From: Streptomyces vietnamensis | Lineage (GTDB): Bacteria > Actinomycetota > Actinomycetes > Streptomycetales > Streptomycetaceae | Assembly (NCBI RefSeq): GCF_000830005.1 | Contig: NZ_CP010407.1 | Coordinates: 5,832,001 to 5,896,000 of the forward strand | Reading direction: 5' to 3' | DNA length: 64,000 bases | In this document: in pieces, positions 33,857-43,447 of the stretch | Layout of the letters: each line of letters begins with the position of its first letter | Numbering within the stretch: position 1 is the first letter of the stretch | The notes under the pieces: generated by a model | The model's input: the letters and a program-made list of their open reading frames with translations, nothing else | What the model was told of the DNA's origin: nothing | Database searches by the model: none | Position numbers and translations under genes: made by a program

Positions 33857-35077
33857 GTGCGGTTCGATGATCTGGACGAGTGGGGAGCGGAGGAGCGGCC
33901 GCACGTCTCGGTGGTCGGCGCCGGCATCGGCGGCCTGGCCCTGGCCGGTGCGCTCTCCGCCAACGGCATTCCGTACACGGTGTACGAGCAGACGCGGCGG
34001 CTCGCCGAGGTCGGGGCGGGCGTCCAGCTCTCGCCGAACGCGGTCCGGCCGCTGCTGCGGCTCGGCCTCGGCCCGGCCCTGCGCGAGCGCGCGGTGGCGA
34101 TCGAGGCCATGGAGGTACGGGGGTGGAGCGGGCGGCCGATCGCCCGGACGCCGCTGGGCGCGGAGTGCGAGCGGATGTTCGGCGCCCCGTACTACGCGGT
34201 GCACCGCGCGCATCTCCACGACGCGCTGCTCTCGCTGGTCGACCCGGCCGCCCTCAAGCTCGGCGAGCGGCTGAGCGAGGCCCGGGAGACCGGGCCCGAG
34301 GGCGTCCGGCTGACCTTCGAGGACGGGACGGTGCGCGGGGCGGACCTCGTGGTCGGCGCCGACGGCATCCACTCCACGGTCCGCGAGGCCTTCCGGCGCG
34401 ACGAGCCGGAGTTCGCGGGGCTCGGCATCTACCGGGGCCTGGTGCCGGTGGACGCCCTCCCGGACACGGCCCGCGAGCCCCTGGTGCGCCTCTGGCTCGG
34501 CCCGGGCGGGCACTTCGTCTGCTACCCGGTCGCGGCGGGGGAGTACCTGAGCTTCGCGGCGACCGTGCCGATGACCGGCTCGCCCGGCGAGTCCTGGTCG
34601 GCCCCGGGCGACCCGGAGGCGCTGCGCGGGGTCTTCGGCGGCTGGGCCGGTCTGGTCGCGGACGTCGTGGCGGCCGTGGAGACGACGCACCAGTGGGCGC
34701 TGCACGACCGTCCCCCGCTGGACGTGTGGTCCTCGCGCCGGCTCACGCTGCTCGGCGACGCGGCCCACCCGATGCTGCCGTTCATGGCGCAGGGCGCCAA
34801 CCAGGCGGTCGAGGACGCGATGGACCTGGCGGCCTGTCTGGCGGATCCGGCGGCGGCGACGACCGCGGCCCGGCTCGACCGCTACCAGGCGCTGAGGATC
34901 CCGCGCACGGCCGAGATCCAGCGCGGCTCGCGGGGCAACGCGGGCATCCTGCACCTGCCCGACGGCCCGGCGCAGCGCCGCAGGGACGCCCGGATGGCGG
35001 TGCACGCGGCGCTGCGGGACCGGGCGATGCTGTACGCCCACGAGACGGGCCGGAGCGTGGTGCCGACGCCGGCGTGA
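33857..35077 (+). CDS. FAD-dependent aromatic monooxygenase (group A)
   Basis: A 406-residue flavoprotein of the salicylate/3-hydroxybenzoate hydroxylase type. It carries the FAD dinucleotide fold VVGAGIGGLALAGAL (residues 19-33), the DG motif VVGADGIHSTVRE and the GD motif LLGDAAHPMLPFMAQGANQAVEDA. It would hydroxylate a phenolic acid with NAD(P)H and oxygen. A 3,4-AHBA-derived acid is an attractive substrate given the neighbouring cluster, but a catabolic role is equally possible. The GTG at 33857 is chosen because the FAD fold starts soon after; GAAGG lies about 12 bases upstream. Confidence 0.88.
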   Translation: MRFDDLDEWGAEERPHVSVVGAGIGGLALAGALSANGIPYTVYEQTRRLAEVGAGVQLSPNAVRPLLRLGLGPALRERAVAIEAMEVRGWSGRPIARTPLGAECERMFGAPYYAVHRAHLHDALLSLVDPAALKLGERLSEARETGPEGVRLTFEDGTVRGADLVVGADGIHSTVREAFRRDEPEFAGLGIYRGLVPVDALPDTAREPLVRLWLGPGGHFVCYPVAAGEYLSFAATVPMTGSPGESWSAPGDPEALRGVFGGWAGLVADVVAAVETTHQWALHDRPPLDVWSSRRLTLLGDAAHPMLPFMAQGANQAVEDAMDLAACLADPAAATTAARLDRYQALRIPRTAEIQRGSRGNAGILHLPDGPAQRRRDARMAVHAALRDRAMLYAHETGRSVVPTPA

Positions 35078-35137
35078 GGGCGGTGCGACGGGCTGTGTGG
35101 CGGGTTGTGTGACCGGCGGACGGGCCCGACCTGACGC

Positions 35138-35153
35138 ATTGGCCTAGACCTAT
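35138..35153. promoter_or_regulatory. Possible DasR-responsive (dre-like) site
   Basis: ATTGGCCTAGACCTAT resembles the 16-bp dre palindrome centred on TGG-TCTAGA-CCA used by the GlcNAc regulator DasR, matching most positions. It lies about 130 bp upstream of the secreted peptide gene at 35282. Similarity only, recalled from the known consensus. Confidence 0.4.
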
Positions 35154-35281
35154 TGTGCGGTTCTTTCCGTGACGGTACGTTCATCCCCGGCTGCGCAGCC
35201 GGACGTACCGCAACGCAACGCACCACATCGCATCGTCACGCACTCCGCCGGGGCATCCCGGCGTTTTCAGGAGGCAATGCC

Positions 35282-35524
35282 ATGTACCGCCGCACAGCAG
35301 CCGCTCTCGCCACCGCCGTCACCGCCGGGGCGCTCGCACTCGGCGCCGCCGGAGCCGCCCAGGCCAACCCCGGCCCCGGCTACTACGCGAACAGCTCCTA
35401 CTCCTCGTACGCCGACTGCCAGGCCGCGGGGAGGGCCGGCTACCGGACCTGGGGCCCGATCTTCACCTGCGAGCCCTTCAGCGCCGACCGCCCGGACGTC
35501 ATCGTCCTCTGGGTCCGCGCCTGA
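35282..35524 (+). CDS. Small secreted Cys-pair protein
   Basis: An 80-residue protein. The signal peptide MYRRTAAALATAVTAGALAL ends near AQA at residue 28. The mature part, about 50 residues, has the pattern YSSYADCQAAGRAGYRTWGPIFTCEPF, i.e. two Cys about 18 apart likely to pair, plus several Tyr/Trp. Similar tiny extracellular proteins of unknown role are common in Streptomyces. AGGAGG stands 8 bases before the ATG, predicting strong translation. It ends at a 17-bp terminator and has a dre-like site upstream, suggesting control by amino-sugar supply. Confidence 0.85.
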   Translation: MYRRTAAALATAVTAGALALGAAGAAQANPGPGYYANSSYSSYADCQAAGRAGYRTWGPIFTCEPFSADRPDVIVLWVRA

Positions 35525-35529
35525 GCAAG

Positions 35530-35569
35530 ACAACGGCCCGCCCCGGGACCTTCCGGGGCGGGCCGTTGT
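35530..35569. terminator. 17-bp perfect bidirectional hairpin
   Basis: ACAACGGCCCGCCCCGG pairs with its full complement around GACCTT, between the secreted peptide gene and the convergent sdaA. Confidence 0.88.
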
Positions 35570-35579
35570 GCGCGCGGTC

Positions 35580-36950
<1,371 letters not shown>

Positions 36951-37030
36951 GGGAGGACTCCTTGTGGGGGCTAGACGCCGTTGTCTGCCGGGGTGGAGCA
37001 GAGAAGCGTGAAGAAGGGCTGGGCATGGGG

Positions 37031-37070
37031 CGGGGCACCGCGCTCACTGTCCAGTGTGCGCGGTGCCCCG
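37031..37070 (-). terminator. Hairpin after glyA
   Basis: CGGGGCACCGCGC pairs with GCGCGGTGCCCCG across a short interior loop, 31 bp after the glyA stop codon. Confidence 0.8.
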
Positions 37071-37100
37071 AAGATTCCGTACGAACAAAAGGGTACGAAA

Positions 37101-38369
37101 TTACTTCAGGCCGGGGTACAGCGGGTGCTTGTCGGCGAGCGCCGTCACCCGGGCCTTGAGGGCCGCGGCCTTGTCCGCGTCGAAGCCGGGCTTCAGGGTC
37201 TCCGCGATGACGTCGGCGACCTCGGCGAAGTCCTCGGCCTGGAAGCCGCGGGTCGCGAGGGCCGGCGTACCGATGCGCAGACCCGAGGTGACCATCGGCG
37301 GGCGCGGGTCGTTCGGAACGGCGTTCCGGTTGACCGTGATGCCGACCTCGTGGAGACGGTCCTCGGCCTGCTGGCCGTCGAGCTCGGAGTTGCGCAGGTC
37401 CACCAGGACCAGGTGCACGTCCGTGCCGCCGGACAGGACGGAGACGCCGTGGGCGGTGACGTCGTCCTGGACCAGGCGCTCGGCCAGCGCGCGGGCGCCG
37501 TCCAGGGTGCGCTGCTGGCGCTCCTTGAACTCCTCCGAGGCCGCGACCTTGAAGGAGACGGCCTTGGCCGCGATCACGTGCTCCAGCGGGCCGCCCTGGA
37601 AACCGGGGAAGACCGAGGAGTTCAGCTTCTTCGCGAACTCCTTCTTCGCCAGGATGATGCCGCCGCGCGGGCCGCCGAGCGTCTTGTGCGTGGTGGAGGT
37701 CACCACGTCCGCGTACTCGACCGGGTTCGGGTGCAGACCGGCGGCGACCAGGCCCGCGAAGTGGGCCATGTCGACCCACAGGTAGGCCTCGACCTCGTCG
37801 GCGATCCGGCGGAACTCGGCGAAGTCCAGCTGGCGCGGGTAGGCGGACCAGCCCGCGATGATCACCTTGGGGCGGTGCTCCTTGGCGAGGCGCTCGACCT
37901 CGGCCATGTCGACCAGACCGGCCTCGTCCACGTGGTACGCGACCACGTTGAACTGCTTGCCGGAGAAGTTCAGGCGCATGCCGTGGGTGAGGTGACCGCC
38001 GTGCGCCAGGTCGAGACCCAGGATCGTGTCGCCGGGCTGGGCGATCGCGAAGAGGGCGGCCTGGTTCGCGGAGGCGCCGGAGTGCGGCTGGACGTTGGCG
38101 TACTCGGCGCCGAACAGGTCCTTGATCCGGTCGATCGCGATCTGCTCGGCCACGTCGACGTGCTCGCAGCCGCCGTAGTAGCGACGGCCCGGGTAGCCCT
38201 CGGCGTACTTGTTGGTGAGGACGGAGCCCTGGGCCTCCATGACCGCGACCGGAGCGAAGTTCTCCGAGGCGATCATCTCGAGGGTGGACTGCTGACGGCG
38301 GAGCTCGGCGTCGACGGCGGCGGCGACGTCGGGGTCCAGGTCGTGGAGGGGAGTGTTCAGAAGCGACAT
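37101..38369 (-). CDS. glyA: Serine hydroxymethyltransferase
   Basis: A 422-residue PLP enzyme interconverting serine and glycine with tetrahydrofolate. The PLP Lys is in [14 protein letters not shown] (around 226), and the N-terminal ASENF and YPGRRYYGG blocks are complete. It is the third gene of gcvT-gcvH-glyA on the minus strand and should fall under the glycine riboswitch upstream of gcvT. The ATG at 38369 follows AGGGAT. Length is normal for the family. Confidence 0.97.
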   Translation of the reverse strand: MSLLNTPLHDLDPDVAAAVDAELRRQQSTLEMIASENFAPVAVMEAQGSVLTNKYAEGYPGRRYYGGCEHVDVAEQIAIDRIKDLFGAEYANVQPHSGASANQAALFAIAQPGDTILGLDLAHGGHLTHGMRLNFSGKQFNVVAYHVDEAGLVDMAEVERLAKEHRPKVIIAGWSAYPRQLDFAEFRRIADEVEAYLWVDMAHFAGLVAAGLHPNPVEYADVVTSTTHKTLGGPRGGIILAKKEFAKKLNSSVFPGFQGGPLEHVIAAKAVSFKVAASEEFKERQQRTLDGARALAERLVQDDVTAHGVSVLSGGTDVHLVLVDLRNSELDGQQAEDRLHEVGITVNRNAVPNDPRPPMVTSGLRIGTPALATRGFQAEDFAEVADVIAETLKPGFDADKAAALKARVTALADKHPLYPGLK

Positions 38370-38401
38370 GAATCGATCCCTAGGGGGTCTCGGGCCCGGT
38401 C

Positions 38402-38782
38402 TCAGTTTCCGGCGGAGAACGCGGTGTAGGCGTCGGCGTCGAGCAGGTCGTCCGGCTCGCCGGTGACGCGCACCTTGAACAGCCAGCCACCCTCGAACGG
38501 AGCCGTGTTCACCAGGGACGGGTCGTCCACCACGTCCTGGTTGGCCTCGACGACCTCGCCCGTGACGGGGGAGTAGAGGTCGCTGACCGACTTCGTCGAC
38601 TCGAGCTCGCCACAGGTCTCGCCCGCGGTGACGGTGTCGCCGACCTCGGGGAGCTGGGCGTAGACGACGTCACCGAGCGCGTTGGCCGCGAACTCCGTGA
38701 TGCCGACCGTCGCGACGCCGTCCTCGGCGGCCGACAGCCACTCGTGCTCCTTGGTGTAGCGCAGCTCGTTGGGGTTGCTCAT
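38402..38782 (-). CDS. gcvH: Glycine cleavage system H protein
   Basis: A 126-residue lipoyl carrier of the glycine cleavage complex. The lipoylation site is the Lys in [15 protein letters not shown] (around 64), and YTKEHEWL near the start is diagnostic. The ATG at 38782 (MSNPNELRY) follows CAGGAGAATCAGGTC; a longer frame to 38863 enters the spacer after gcvT and is rejected. It lies 77 bp after gcvT in the same operon. A gcvP gene is not in this window. Confidence 0.96.
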   Translation of the reverse strand: MSNPNELRYTKEHEWLSAAEDGVATVGITEFAANALGDVVYAQLPEVGDTVTAGETCGELESTKSVSDLYSPVTGEVVEANQDVVDDPSLVNTAPFEGGWLFKVRVTGEPDDLLDADAYTAFSAGN

Positions 38783-38859
38783 GACCTGATTCTCCTGGAT
38801 CGGGGGAGTACTGATGAACGTGGGTCTTGCGTGGTGAGACGAGAAGTGGGACGACCGCG

Positions 38860-39984
38860 TCACTTCTGGCGCTTGTAGAACGGCAGCGCGACGACCTCGT
38901 ACGGCTCGTGGGTGCCGCGGATGTCCACACCTACACCCTGGGTGCCGGGCTCGGCGTGCGCCGCGTCCACGTACGCCATCGCGATCGGCTTTCCGAGGGT
39001 CGGGGAGGGGGCGCCGGAGGTGACCTCGCCGATGACCTCGCCGTCCTTGACGACCTGGAAGCCGGCGCGCGGGACCCGGCGGCCCTCGGCGATCAGACCG
39101 ACGAGCTTGCGCGGCGGGGCGGTCTCGGCGCGCTCGGCGGCCTTCTCCAGGGCCTCGCGGCCGACGAAGCGGCCCTCGTTCGTCGTCTTCTCGAACTTCA
39201 CGACCCGGCCGAGGCCCGCGTCGAAGGGGGTGAGGGCGGTGGTCAGCTCGTGGCCGTACAGCGGCATGCCCGCCTCCAGGCGGAGCGTGTCACGGCAGGA
39301 CAGGCCGCAGGGGATCAGGCCGACGCCCTCGCCCGCCTCGGTCAGCGCCTTCCAGACGCCCTCGGCGTGCTCGGGCTTCAGGAACAGCTCGAAGCCGTCC
39401 TCGCCGGTGTAGCCGGTGCGGGCGATCAGAGCGGGGACGCCGGCGACCGTGCCGGGCAGGCCGGCGTAGTACTTCAGACCGTCCAGGTCGGCGTCGGTGA
39501 GCGACTTCAGGATGCCGGGGGACTCCGGGCCCTGGACCGCGATCAGGGCGTACGCGTCACGGTCGTCGCGGACCTCGGCGTCGAAGCCGGCCGCGCGCTC
39601 GGTCAGCGCGTCGAGGACGACCTGGGCGTTGGAGGCGTTGGCGACGACCATGTACTCCGTCTCGCCGAGGCGGTAGACGATCAGGTCGTCGAGGATGCCG
39701 CCGTCCTCCCGGCAGATCATCGTGTAGCGGGCGCGGCCGTTGCCCACCGTGGAGATGTTGCCGACGAGGGCGTAGTCCAGGAGGTCGACGGCCTGCGGGC
39801 CCGTGACCGTGATCTCGCCCATGTGGGAGAGGTCGAAGAGGCCGGCCTTGGTGCGGACGGCGTTGTGCTCGTCGCGCTCGCTGCCGTACCGCAGCGGCAT
39901 GTCCCAGCCGGCGAAGTCGGTCATGGTCGCGCCCAGCGAACGATGCAGGGCATCGAGGGCGGTCAGGCGGGGGGCAGTGGTCAT
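38860..39984 (-). CDS. gcvT: Glycine cleavage system T protein (aminomethyltransferase)
   Basis: A 374-residue folate-dependent aminomethyltransferase. Typical blocks are [22 protein letters not shown], the folate/catalytic segment [28 protein letters not shown] and the C-terminal [10 protein letters not shown]. The ATG at 39984 is chosen because the longer frame to 40116 runs into the riboswitch. First gene of the gcvT-gcvH-glyA operon, directly under the tandem glycine riboswitch. Confidence 0.96.
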   Translation of the reverse strand: MTTAPRLTALDALHRSLGATMTDFAGWDMPLRYGSERDEHNAVRTKAGLFDLSHMGEITVTGPQAVDLLDYALVGNISTVGNGRARYTMICREDGGILDDLIVYRLGETEYMVVANASNAQVVLDALTERAAGFDAEVRDDRDAYALIAVQGPESPGILKSLTDADLDGLKYYAGLPGTVAGVPALIARTGYTGEDGFELFLKPEHAEGVWKALTEAGEGVGLIPCGLSCRDTLRLEAGMPLYGHELTTALTPFDAGLGRVVKFEKTTNEGRFVGREALEKAAERAETAPPRKLVGLIAEGRRVPRAGFQVVKDGEVIGEVTSGAPSPTLGKPIAMAYVDAAHAEPGTQGVGVDIRGTHEPYEVVALPFYKRQK

Positions 39985-40039
39985 GGGGTGGCTCCCGGGT
40001 CCCAAGGGCGTGATCGGTGACGAAACACATGACGGGCGA

Positions 40040-40235
40040 GGACGTCCTCCCCATCTGTCATGGAACCTGAGAGGTTCACCGAGAGCATCCTCGGCTTGCA
40101 CCTTGGGTGGGGACACGGTGACGTGTCCCGCTTTTCAGATCTGCCTCATCCACGCGGTACGGGGCCTGAGAGATTCAAGGGAGGGTCTTGCTCCTTCGGC
40201 GCCCGGACGCGCTCGGCGGTCCGGAACTCTCCCGC
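40040..40235 (-). ncRNA. Tandem glycine riboswitch
   Basis: On the minus strand the leader of gcvT shows two glycine aptamers. The first has GGGAGAG, GCCGAAGGAGCAA, then AATCTCTCAGG. The second has AAGGTGCAAGCCGAGG, then AACCTCTCAGG and GACAGATGGGGAGGAC. These are the conserved gcvT-motif blocks, arranged in the usual cooperative pair. Glycine binding should switch on the cleavage genes. The edges are approximate. It ends about 55 bp before the gcvT start codon. Confidence 0.92.
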
Positions 40236-40403
40236 GCGGATTCGAGCGGCCGGTATGCGGTTGTGCGGCGACTGTGCGCGCCTGGCGCGCACATCATCGC
40301 ACGCGGTGTCGGCGGGGCAAATCGCTTGTGCCGCATTACCATCTCTTTACACTTCGTGGGCAAGGGTCTCCTCAGGTCTCCGAGGCCCGACAGGGGGAGA
40401 GCG

Positions 40404-41048
40404 ATGAGGATCCAGCACACCGGCGCATACGCGACGAGCACCGGCATACCGTCCCAGCGGGCCCGTGGCCGTCTTCTGCGGGACCTGCGCGAGCGCGGCG
40501 GCCGCGGCCCCCGCGCCCTCACCTTCGCCGCCGGCGACCTCGTCGTCGTCTCCGGGCTGCCCGGCAGCGGCAAGTCCACCCTGATGAAGCGCGCCGCCCA
40601 GGGCAGCGGCATCGACTCCCAGGACGCCCGCGAGCGCTGGGAGGCCCGCATGCCGCGCCTCCTCCCGTACGCCGTCTACCGCCCCCTCGTCCGGATCGCG
40701 CACTACGCCGGGCTGCGCCGCGCCCTGCGCTCCGGCGCGAGCCTGATCGTCCACGACTGCGGCACCCAGGCCTGGGTGCGCGGCTGGCTCGCCCGCGAGG
40801 CGAGACGCCGCGGCCGCGCCCTGCACCTGCTCCTCCTCGACGTCACCCCCGACATCGCCCGGGCCGGCCAGGACGCCCGGGGCCGGGGCGTCTCCGCGTA
40901 CGCCTTCGCGCGGCACCGGAGGGCCGTCGGCCGGCTCCTGCGGGCCGCCGAGTCCGGCAGCCTGCCGCACGGCTGCGCCTCGGCGACCCTCCTCGACCGC
41001 GCCGCCGCCGACTCCCTCCACCGGATCGACTTCCGCGAGGCGGCCTGA
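40404..41048 (+). CDS. P-loop AAA-family ATP-binding protein (zeta-toxin/kinase-like)
   Basis: A 214-residue protein with a Walker A GLPGSGKSTLMKRAA (around 51-65) and a Walker-B-like LHLLLLDVTP later. A basic N-terminus rich in Arg precedes it. It resembles small actinobacterial nucleotide kinases of unknown substrate. No antitoxin is adjacent, so a toxin role is not supported. The ATG at 40404 has GGGGGAG at 5 bases. It diverges from the glycine operon. Confidence 0.82.
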   Translation: MRIQHTGAYATSTGIPSQRARGRLLRDLRERGGRGPRALTFAAGDLVVVSGLPGSGKSTLMKRAAQGSGIDSQDARERWEARMPRLLPYAVYRPLVRIAHYAGLRRALRSGASLIVHDCGTQAWVRGWLAREARRRGRALHLLLLDVTPDIARAGQDARGRGVSAYAFARHRRAVGRLLRAAESGSLPHGCASATLLDRAAADSLHRIDFREAA

Positions 41049-41471
41049 GGGGCCTGAAGACCCCGGGCCGGCGCAGGGCGGACGAAGGCCGAGGCCGGAC
41101 AGGGTGCCGGACGGTCGCGGGCCGAGGGCCGGCCGGACACGAGCCGGGCGGGGCGGTCGGATACGGGCCGAGTGGGGCGGTCGGATACGGGCCGAGCGGG
41201 GCGGTCGGACACGGGCCGGGGGGCCGGCCGGATACGGGCCGAGCGGGCCGGCCGGATACGAGCCGAGCGGGGTGGTCGGACACGGGCCGGGCGGGGCGGC
41301 CGGGGGCGCGGTCGGAGGTGCGGCCGGGCAGGGCGGGCGCGGCAGGGGGCGTCCCGCTTCCGTCCCGGGACGCCCGTACGCTTCCCTTTTGGCCACGGCG
41401 GTGCCGGGGCGGCGTTAGGGTGCTGCCGGGCGGCCGGTGCGGCAGGCCGTGCGAGAAGGGGAAACGCGACC
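41049..41471 (+). other. Intergenic region occupied largely by a minisatellite
   Basis: About 420 bp with no supported gene. Half of it is the 24-bp repeat array listed separately; the last 100 bp carry the promoter region of the SseB-like gene. Open frames through the array arise because 24 is a multiple of three. Confidence 0.5.
41137..41303 (+). repeat. 24-bp tandem repeat, seven units
   Basis: Seven consecutive units of type AYACGRGCCGRGYGGGGCGG, then Y-C-G-G, start at 41137, 41161, 41185, 41209, 41232, 41256 and 41280. Unit four is 23 bp. Units differ at one to four bases. It is a VNTR-like array in an intergenic region. Confidence 0.92.
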
Positions 41472-42212
41472 GTGGACGTGACGTGGCCGGGCAACGAGCT
41501 CGAAGAGGTCCTTGCCGCCTCACTCGGGAACCCCGAGGCCGGAGGCCGACTGGTCGAGGTGCTGGGCCGCAGCCCGGTCTGGGTGCCCCTGCCCAACGGC
41601 GGCGGCCCCGACAGCCAGAGTCTCGACCTCGCCACCATGGAGATCGAGGGCGCGGCCTACGTGCCCGTCTTCAGCTCCGAGCAGCAGTTCCTCGCCTGCG
41701 TCGGCGACCACATGTCCTTCACCGTCGCCCCCGCCCGTGACTTCGCCCGCGGACTGCCCCCGCAGCTCGGCATCGCCGTGAACCCCGGCGGCACCGTCGG
41801 CGTCCCGCTGCCCCCGCCCGCCGTCGCCGAGCTCTGCCGCGCCGGCCGCACCCCGCTCGACGGCCCCGCCAGCGGCGGCCGCGTCCGGCTCTTCGAGCCC
41901 GACTGGCAGGACGACCCGGTCGACTTCCTCGCCGCCGCCTCCGCCGAGTTCGAGGCCACCGGGGTCGTCACCACCGCCCGCCGTGCCCTCGCCAGCGTCG
42001 AGGGCACCGAACCGGCCCTCTTCATCGGCGTCCAGCTGGGCGGCTGGGACGGCGTCGACCGGAACGCCCCCCTGGACGCCCTCGGCCGCGCCCTCGGCCG
42101 CGTCGAGGTCGCCTGGCCGGTCAACCTCATCCTGCTCGACATGGCGCAGGACCCGGTCGGCGACTGGATGCTGGAGCGGGTGCGCCCCTTCTACCAGCGC
42201 GCCGCCGTGTAG
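41472..42212 (+). CDS. SseB family protein, first of pair
   Basis: A 246-residue protein. An N-terminal SseB domain (PVWVPLPNGGG, YVPVFSSEQQFLACV) is followed by an SseB C-terminal domain (ALFIGVQLGGWDGVDRNAPLDALG) ending WMLERVRPFYQR. SseB was named for enhanced serine sensitivity in E. coli; the biochemical role is unclear. The GTG at 41472 follows AAGGGG. The next gene is a paralogue. Its position near glycine/serine genes is suggestive but not evidence of function. Confidence 0.87.
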   Translation: MDVTWPGNELEEVLAASLGNPEAGGRLVEVLGRSPVWVPLPNGGGPDSQSLDLATMEIEGAAYVPVFSSEQQFLACVGDHMSFTVAPARDFARGLPPQLGIAVNPGGTVGVPLPPPAVAELCRAGRTPLDGPASGGRVRLFEPDWQDDPVDFLAAASAEFEATGVVTTARRALASVEGTEPALFIGVQLGGWDGVDRNAPLDALGRALGRVEVAWPVNLILLDMAQDPVGDWMLERVRPFYQRAAV

Positions 42213-42290
42213 ACGGCCCCCTGTTTAAGCTGAACTGACTCGATCGCTGGACAGACGTACGTGGTGAACGGAAGAGGGGCGGGACCCAGG

Positions 42291-43085
42291 GTGAGCGCGT
42301 CAGGCACCGCTGCGACCGGAGGACGGGTCGAGCACATGCTGCGCCAGGTGGAACCCGGACGCTACGACGCGTACGAGCAGTTGCTGCACGCCCTCGCCGA
42401 CGGCGAGCTCTGGATGCTGCTCTGGCAGGGCGCCCCCGGCTCGCCCGACGCCCAGTACGGGAACATGGAGGTCGACGGCTTCGGCTACGCGCCCTGCGTC
42501 ACCTCCCCCCAGGAGCTCGCCGCCTCCGGCTGGAACCGCGCCCACGAGCTCGTCACCGGCCGCGAGATCGCCCGCGCCCTCTACCCCGACCGCTGGGGCG
42601 TCTGGCTCAATCCGCACGCCCCCGGCGGCGGCGTCGGCATCCCCTGGCCCGACCTGCGCCGGATCGCCACCGGTCTCGACCGGATGCCCGCCGGACCGCT
42701 GCGCGTCACCGAGCCCGCCCTGGAGCTCCCGCAGTTCTACGCCCTGCTCACGCAGAACGCGCACCGCACCCAGGCCGTCCGGTCGCTGCGCCGCGGCTGG
42801 GTGCAGCCGGCGCTCGGCTCCCCGTACCTCGCCATCGGTCTCGACCTGTACGACACGTCCCCGGCGGCCGTCGACGCGGTCCGCTCGATGATGCGCCAGT
42901 CGATCGGCTCCGTCCCCGACGGACTGCCCGTCTCCACGGTCGCGCTCTCCGACGCGTACGACCCGGTGGCCCTGTGGCTGCGGGCGAACGCGCGCCCCTT
43001 CTACGACCGCGAGGCGCATGCCGGACGTGGTTCCGCATCCGTCCCGGGGTACGGATACCCGCCCCCGGCTCCGTCCGGATACTGA
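42291..43085 (+). CDS. SseB family protein, second of pair
   Basis: A 264-residue paralogue of the previous gene. It has an SseB-like N-terminal domain (ALADGELWMLLWQG, YAPCVTSPQELAASG), a middle SseB domain with WGVWLNPHAPGGGVGIPWPDL, and a C-terminal part ending WLRANARPFYDRE, equivalent to the end of the first protein. The start is uncertain: GTG 42291 is chosen, while GTG 42261 or 42264 would add 9-10 residues. It ends at a strong hairpin, so the pair probably forms one transcript. Confidence 0.83.
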   Translation: MSASGTAATGGRVEHMLRQVEPGRYDAYEQLLHALADGELWMLLWQGAPGSPDAQYGNMEVDGFGYAPCVTSPQELAASGWNRAHELVTGREIARALYPDRWGVWLNPHAPGGGVGIPWPDLRRIATGLDRMPAGPLRVTEPALELPQFYALLTQNAHRTQAVRSLRRGWVQPALGSPYLAIGLDLYDTSPAAVDAVRSMMRQSIGSVPDGLPVSTVALSDAYDPVALWLRANARPFYDREAHAGRGSASVPGYGYPPPAPSGY

Positions 43086-43113
43086 GACGTCCCTCGTGTC
43101 CCACTTGTCGGCA

Positions 43114-43143
43114 AAGGCCTCCGGAGTCCGCTCCGGAGGCCTT
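43114..43143 (+). terminator. Hairpin after the SseB pair
   Basis: A 13-bp stem AAGGCCTCCGGAG/CTCCGGAGGCCTT with loop TCCG, followed by CGTTC. Confidence 0.85.
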
Positions 43144-43447
43144 CGTTCACCCCAATTCCATGGGTGAAGACACCAGTTGAGCGGCATGTCCGATTGCGCA
43201 CAAGAGAGCCCCGGTTGGTCCGCTCAGGTGATCGCGACGTCCGGATAACGGAAGTCGCAGCACCGCATCACGTTTGAGCAAACATTGCCCGTCAGGGCTG
43301 GCGGTTGATCACAAGCGCATTGAAGACTCCCCGGAACACCGGGCGTTCGGCTCCTTTCGAGCAGGTGCCCAGCAGGTTGTTCCACCGAGCCGCTACCCGC
43401 GGCGGGCAAGGGCCGGCTACCGGCGGCCGAGAGGGGTCCTCACCACG
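43144..43447 (+). other. Promoter region of the peptide importer operon
   Basis: About 300 bp without a gene. It contains an AT-richer stretch near 43260-43330 probably holding the promoter of the five-gene importer; no operator was recognised. Confidence 0.4.

Noticed and set aside
40404..41048. Zeta-type toxin of a toxin-antitoxin pair
   Set aside because: Only a Walker A is clear; no small antitoxin gene adjoins it.
41137..41303. CRISPR-like array
   Set aside because: Units are adjacent with no spacers and no cas gene is nearby, so it is a minisatellite.
41104..41418. Arg/Gly-rich open frame through the 24-bp repeats
   Set aside because: It stays open only because the repeat length is a multiple of three; the composition is pure repeat and no start signal is present.
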